Source of the DNA: Trema orientale
Taxonomy: Eukaryota > Streptophyta > Magnoliopsida > Rosales > Cannabaceae
DNA length: 64,000 nucleotides
Direction of reading: 5' to 3'
Assembly (NCBI GenBank): GCA_002914845.1
Contig: JXTC01000206.1
Location: 116,741-180,740, forward strand
Part shown: positions 59,301 through 64,000 of the stretch, one piece after another
Position numbering within the stretch: the first letter of the stretch is position 1
How the letters are laid out: each line of letters starts with the position of its first letter
Program-made: the position numbers and the translations under genes
The notes under the pieces: generated by a model
Told to the model about the DNA's origin: nothing
Seen by the model: only the letters and a program-made list of their open reading frames with translations
Database searches by the model: none

Positions 59301-61599
59301 TTTTGCAAAAACTCACGGAGAGTTATCTTCTCATGAAACAAAAGCCAAGCAAATGCCTTAGTTTTAGACAGTGCAAGAGGTTCCTAGATGAACCGAATAA
59401 GAAACAATGAAGGATTATTAATCAAGGAAGCAAAATATTATGTACAACTAAGGACCCACAAGAATCCAAAGTAATAAGTCCAGTCCTTTTATCAAAAAGA
59501 CCGTCCCCCAAACCCAGCACATCACCAATGCAAAAAGAGAACTAGCAATCAATAACAAAAATAATTTGGGCATGTTGATGAATTTAGCTCAACAGCACTT
59601 CTCAATTGAAGGCATCATGGTTGGGAAAGATAAGGTTGAGGTCAAGTGACCCACTTGCGGGTTGCTGATGATTCACTGTTTTTTGCCTCTTAAGATCAAG
59701 AAAACTTTGTTATAATATAAAGAAGACTTTGGAAGTATTTAGCCCTATGTATAGGCCAAAAATAAATAAGAAAAAGAGTGGGATTAATGCAGTAATCTGA
59801 CGAAAACTAAAGTGCAAAGTATCTCCGATTAGAGTGAGCAACACATGCAAAAAGTAATTTACAAAAATAATATCTGATTCCGCCCAATAGATTTTCCAAG
59901 GGAAAGAATCGAAAGATACGCATCTTAATCTTTTGAGTCTGACTTACGATCAAAAAATTAATTTCCAACTTTTAAAGCAGGGAAAGTATCCATACCACAC
60001 CAAGAAAATGTGCAATAAGAACATCCCAATCTTCTTGATATAAAGATGGAAGAAGGTTGTCAATGCATCCATTGTCTACCTGGAACAGCAATGTAAATTA
60101 AGTTCTACAATTTTTCAGTAATTACCTATCAAGAAAAAATAACTTCAAATTCTGGGACAAGTGAAATTATTAGTAAGCCATACCGTGTGAAGATCTTTGA
60201 CGTTGAAAGAGGGGAAAGGATAAGATCTTTCAAAATGATGAGGAAACAACTGCGTCCATGTATCATCCCCCATCATCGTAACTCGTTTTCCATTTTGAAC
60301 TAACTGCGAGAAGGTAAAATTTCGGTAAAAGCACAGCAAGAAACTGCACATCTCATATAAATGATTCATCATGTAGGAGTTTTGGAGGAAATAGATAAAA
60401 TATAACATAGATACATAAACGAAAAAATTATTACAAAGAAAAAAGTTCTAAAAAAGAACAAACTTGATGAATTAAATTATCTTCGGTGATTGCGGGAGCA
60501 CCAAAGCTATTCCCAACATCAATAAAAGTTGGTAGTCCACCAGTTGTTAAACCCTGAAAGCATTACAATGAAAGGAACATACGATCAAGTTAAAGAGTTG
60601 ATCTTNTATAGTAATAATGATTTTTGCTAGCATGTATGCATAACATGGTGCAATAATCTCAAAGTTGCAACTTATCTGGCTTTGCATGTAGTAGAAATTC
60701 TAGCCAGGATCATATCGAACTTACATTATAAAGTAAATATATATATATATAAGCAAAATTGTAAACTCAATTTCACAAGAATAAACCATCATAGAACTTC
60801 AAAAGTGGTTTAAGTAATGCATTACACAAAGCTTATGAGGAGGGTATGGACTTTGATTCAAAATCATCAAGCGTAGGCATAGAAGTTGACCTTCAAACGC
60901 TGCAAACTTGTTGTAGGCGGGTCAGCAATGGCTTTGAAGATTCTAGCCGATGATGGGTATTGAGATGCCAATTCTTGTAACATCTGTAATTTGTCCATCC
61001 AGGGTTTTGACTCTAACAAAAATGAAAGGTGCCCATTCTTAGTTTCAATACAACATCATCTAAGGTTTATAGTTTTCTTTTTATCTTCTTTTTAAGTTTA
61101 TGAGGAAAGGAGATGGTATATATGTAAAATGAAGTAATAAACTAAGTTGTAGTCATTTGTTTTGAAGTACAAATGCTAACCTTGAAAGAAGGTACTAGGA
61201 GCAACAAAATCAAACCTGAGATTGAAACAAGAAAACTGAAGATGAAAGATCCTTCCAACATATTGAAAAATAGTATTAAATTGGATTTCATTCTTACTGA
61301 GTCAAAGACACAAGAGGGAATAGGGGTAACCTGAGGGCATCGAGGACAATAATCACTAGTCGGCCAATAGCCGGCTTGGTCCAACAATGCTGATGCTTAT
61401 GAGTTTGGTTGAGATTTACATTACTATCAGAACAGTAAAAGCAAGGGGATTCACTAACGTCTGAGCACTGGCTGTAATGGGGAAGCTCAGAACGAGTGAG
61501 AAGAAATCCTTTCGTGAATAGAAGAATGGCGAGGATGTGTAGCCCCATTATTACCCAAAACACTGCCATGTGCCCCCACCATTTCCACCCCAATCTCAT
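53325..61599 (-). CDS. PIGO: GPI ethanolamine phosphate transferase 3 (PIG-O), 20 coding exons
   Basis: Catalytic subunit that adds the bridging ethanolamine phosphate to the third mannose of the GPI anchor, in the ER membrane; it normally works with PIG-F. Coding exons (minus): 61599-61331, 61215-61181, 61012-60891, 60553-60464, 60303-60184, 60079-59996, 58517-58440, 57982-57857, 57777-57688, 56826-56791, 56685-56630, 56453-56309, 56091-55650, 55527-55436, 55287-54738, 54584-54440, 54254-54213, 53962-53797, 53651-53568 and 53423-53325. Total 2871 nt, 956 aa, phase kept, all GT-AG. One membrane segment (about residues 10-32) precedes a luminal alkaline-phosphatase-fold domain: Asp87 in VLDALRFDF, nucleophile Thr135/136 in [16 protein letters not shown] (182-188), DHAGH (241-245) and GDHG (291-294). 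Many hydrophobic segments follow after about residue 480. The start is the first ATG after an in-frame TAG. A single N falls in intron 3 at 60605. Confidence 0.96.
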
Positions 61600-62056
61600 T
61601 TCACCAACTCTCAGTTCCACGCCAAAGAGTTCAACTTTCTACTTGTCAAAGCTATTCGTATACCTACTTTAGCCAATCAAAGTATTTAGAATTCCATATT
61701 TTAAAACCATAAATACCCAAAGGATAGGAGTGCATATGATTTCGCCAAAATTATGGACAAACATCATCATTTAAAAGAAAAATGGCCACGGAGAAAATAG
61801 ATTCTAAATTGATCATCAATAAGAACAATAGGATACATAAACTTACGGTTTTCCATATAAATTCAGCTCTTTAAATTGCAAGCATAAACAATGGAACATA
61901 AAATCGCCAAAAAAAAATAATAATAAATAAATTATAGTCTAGTTTCACTCTTAATTTTTGTACTAAAACAAAATGAATGTTCATACAAAACCCAGAAAAG
62001 AAAAAACAAAAATCAAAAAGAAGAAAACCTGTCTGTTACAGTAGCCGGGCCTCACC

Positions 62057-62246
62057 TGATATTGTGCCACCCGCCGTTGCTCTTGAGGCATCAACACAAG
62101 CCGCCTGCTACTCAGATTCGCCCGAACACCGTTCTTGTGCTGCCCCTCTTGCAATGCAATCGCCCCCAGCGTTTGTTCAAACAGCCACTGAGTCAAAACA
62201 AGACCTGGTCCTGCTACATGTGCAATAACTCAACAACTTTAGAATA
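62057..62246 (-). other. Possible non-coding leader exon of PIG-O
   Basis: A GC-richer island read on the minus strand ends in a good donor (CAATATCAG then GTGAGG, about 62057/62056) and begins after TTCTAAAG. An acceptor before the PIG-O ATG would join it to the coding exon. It has no ATG-started frame that continues into PIG-O, so it would be 5' UTR. It could instead be unrelated. Confidence 0.3.
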
Positions 62247-62944
62247 GCAAGAGCCTTTTCTGTCATCTACCGACTTCCCTCAGACAAACCTATATTCTAT
62301 ACCCAAAAAAAAGAGCGGGGAAGGTTTTTTAGCATAAATGCATCATTGTGCTAAAAAAACCAAAAATTTTAGCACAAGAACCTCATTCTAACCTGACCCA
62401 AATACAATTCAACTTGATCTCAGATATGATCACAAGAGACCAACAACACTTTTCAGGATGTGTTTTATAGAAAAATGTTAATACAAAGATACTTAAAAAA
62501 ATTTCACTATACTATTTCTATGATAACATAATAGTAGAATTCAAATAAGCAGAAACATTTTTGTTTTATATTTTAGTTTCTTTTTCTCTCATTTCCTCCC
62601 TATAAAATCCCCCGTCCCTAGTTCGTGGAGATCTCCCCTATCAATTACCATTTCGGCCAAAATCATATAAGTCCTCTACTCTATCATCCATTACCATTTT
62701 GGCCAAAATCTTATAAGTCCTCTACTCTACCATTCATTGCAAGCTCAACTATTTTTATTTAATTATTTATTTATTTATTTTTGCTCAAATTAGTTGTACT
62801 AAATCCAAGTCTCAAACTCGGATGAAATCTCAGCTCCAAAAAATCATTTTCACAAATTTCAACTAAACTCAAAACAAAGATAGTGTTAAAAATCTGAAAG
62901 CATTCTAAGCATTTTCTTTATAGCAAAGAGGCTTAGAAATCCAA
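62247..62944. other. AT-rich sequence upstream of PIG-O
   Basis: TACCATTT(C/T)GGCCAAAATC is tandemly repeated near 62645 and 62692 (about 47-bp period). No gene seen. Confidence 0.5.
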
Positions 62945-63115
62945 CCTAATCGAGAGCTTAGTCCGTACGATCCGCGAAAGTGGAGAGGAGAAGGTCACGA
63001 AAGAAGTGAAATAGAGAGAGAGAATGAAAGAGGAAGCGAAGCAGAGACGACTGACGAGAATGAAAATGTAAAAAGAGGAGAGTGAGAGAGAGCGAAGAGA
63101 GAGCTTTCCAAAGAA
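62945..63115 (-). other. Possible first leader exon / promoter-proximal region of PIG-O
   Basis: On the minus strand this is strongly CT-rich, then GC-richer (CGTGACCTTCTCC, TTTCGCGGATCG), ending CTCTCGATTAG then GTTGGATTT, a possible donor. CT-rich 5' leaders are usual in plants. The link to PIG-O is by position and strand only. Confidence 0.35.
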
Positions 63116-63645
63116 ATTTTGCCCCCCACTAGATATATGATGATGTCATATCAGAATTACAGCCTTGACTTGGTACTTAGTAGGAGGGAAAATGGAGAGG
63201 AAAAGAAAGGTTCGAAAAGAAAATGAAAACAGAGAAATAAAAAGGGGAAAAAAATAGTTAATAAAAGACATGGTTGTTTGAGCCTTGAACGTCTTCTCCA
63301 GCTTTGATATTAATATATTGAGAGTTTATTGTGTTCTTCTTTCATTTTTGAAAGTAGTCTTGAAATTATCAAGTTAATTCTTATAGCGTTCAAACAACTA
63401 GACTTATCTCCTTGATTATTAAGAGTTTCTTGAGATTCTTAGTGTGGCGTCTTCGAACATCTGTAGTTCTTAGTCCTTATTTTGTAAGGTAACAGGTCAA
63501 GACTCATCCTACTTGCGTATTGAAGATCTTGGGGTTTGATTCCACGTTTAGTGTTGAGTTTCGATTTTTATCCAAATATTAAAATAGAATGGTCCTAGGC
63601 ATCAATCTCGTTTTCGGATTTTGTCACAAGTTGACAGGGTTCGTA
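63116..63645. other. Sequence without recognised gene
   Basis: T-rich with purine-rich patches. No coding similarity found. Confidence 0.45.
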
Positions 63646-63649
63646 TTAG

Positions 63650-63905
63650 TCAGACACCTCGTCTAGCACCTCTCGATACTCGTGTTTAGCGCTCCTAATA
63701 CCATGTCTAGTGCATGACATTCCAATAAGAATCTAGATCTAGCTCAATATGAGGGGTCGAATTATTAGACACCTTGTCTAGCGCTGCTCGATACTCGTTT
63801 GTAGCACTCCTAACACCCTGTCTAGCACCCAACATTTAAACTTTTTTTTATCGAATTGCCAGACACCTTTGTTTGGCGCTCGACACCATGTTTAGTGTTT
63901 CGATT
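63650..63905. repeat. Degenerate tandem repeat, about three units
   Basis: AGACACC(T)-x-GTCTAGC begins at 63652, 63767 and 63861. The first two units share CGATACTCGT-x-T-x-TAGC-x-CTCCTAA and CC-x-TGTCTAG, and the third is shorter. Spacings of 115 and 94 bp show diverged units. No coding frame is evident. Confidence 0.7.
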
Positions 63906-64000
63906 TAAGGGTATAATAGTCATTTTGCACCTCTTCTTTTTAAAAGGAGTGTAGTTACCTAAAAACTATTGGAAGGATTATAATTTCCAAAATTGACTAT
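63906..64000. other. Window edge, nothing recognised
   Basis: AT-rich tail; features may continue beyond the window. Confidence 0.5.

Noticed and set aside
61597..61620. Start of PIG-O at 61620
   Set aside because: The codon there is GTG. The first ATG in frame is 61599, downstream of an in-frame TAG, and has a purine at -3.
61977..62247. Plus-strand ORFs over the PIG-O leader island
   Set aside because: They arise from composition; strand and splice signals favour a minus-strand leader.
1..64000. CRISPR arrays, bacterial operons, riboswitches, rRNA or tRNA genes
   Set aside because: None was seen. Gene structure is entirely plant-like and tandem repeats are minisatellites or transposon parts.

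Overview
The window is nuclear DNA of a flowering plant, almost certainly a eudicot. Three protein-coding genes with plant-type GT-AG introns lie in AT-rich sequence with poly-A/T tracts, microsatellites and many small DNA transposons. The species cannot be named from the sequence.

The intact genes are: (1) a plant annexin on + at 19701-22509, 5 exons, 317 aa; (2) a Pumilio-family RNA-binding protein on - at 30770-25628, 5 coding exons, 763 aa; (3) PIG-O, the GPI ethanolamine phosphate transferase 3, on - at 61599-53325, 20 coding exons, 956 aa. I followed reading phase across every junction of each gene. All introns are GT-AG except annexin intron 1, which ends in TG just after a 42-base poly-T run. 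The annexin and Pumilio genes are convergent. The three genes are functionally unrelated: membrane/calcium biology, mRNA control, and GPI-anchor synthesis in the ER.

Layout. 1-19.5 kb is a transposon graveyard. It holds a Mutator-type foldback (317-670), a hAT-like element with a nested foldback (3.0-3.8 kb), an RNA polymerase II RPB2-like exon fragment (5.2 kb), a hAT element (7452-8619), a Mutator-type element with a gene-like core (8641-9945), hAT and Harbinger transposase relics (11-13 kb), an NLR leucine-rich-repeat relic (14.6-15.1 kb), and a family of short MITEs (17.4-18.5 kb, again at 31.6-31.9 kb). 19.5-31.3 kb holds the annexin and Pumilio genes. 31.5-41.6 kb is mostly empty apart from a very short, internally deleted Ty1/copia element (35250-36630). 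41681-49323 is a large, decayed PIF/Harbinger element with both of its usual genes; it contains a 704-base assembly gap and an apparently artificial 1340-bp tandem duplication joined by a single N. 49.3-53.3 kb has an unidentified exon-like ORF and AT-rich repeats. 53.3-61.6 kb is PIG-O, its probable leader exons lie at 62-63.1 kb, and degenerate tandem repeats end the window.

I see no CRISPR array, operon, rRNA or tRNA gene. The best leads are the non-canonical annexin splice acceptor, which controls whether the repeat I calcium loop is kept; the compact copia derivative with gag joined to RNase H; the Mutator element with a captured-looking core; and the assembly duplication in the Harbinger element.
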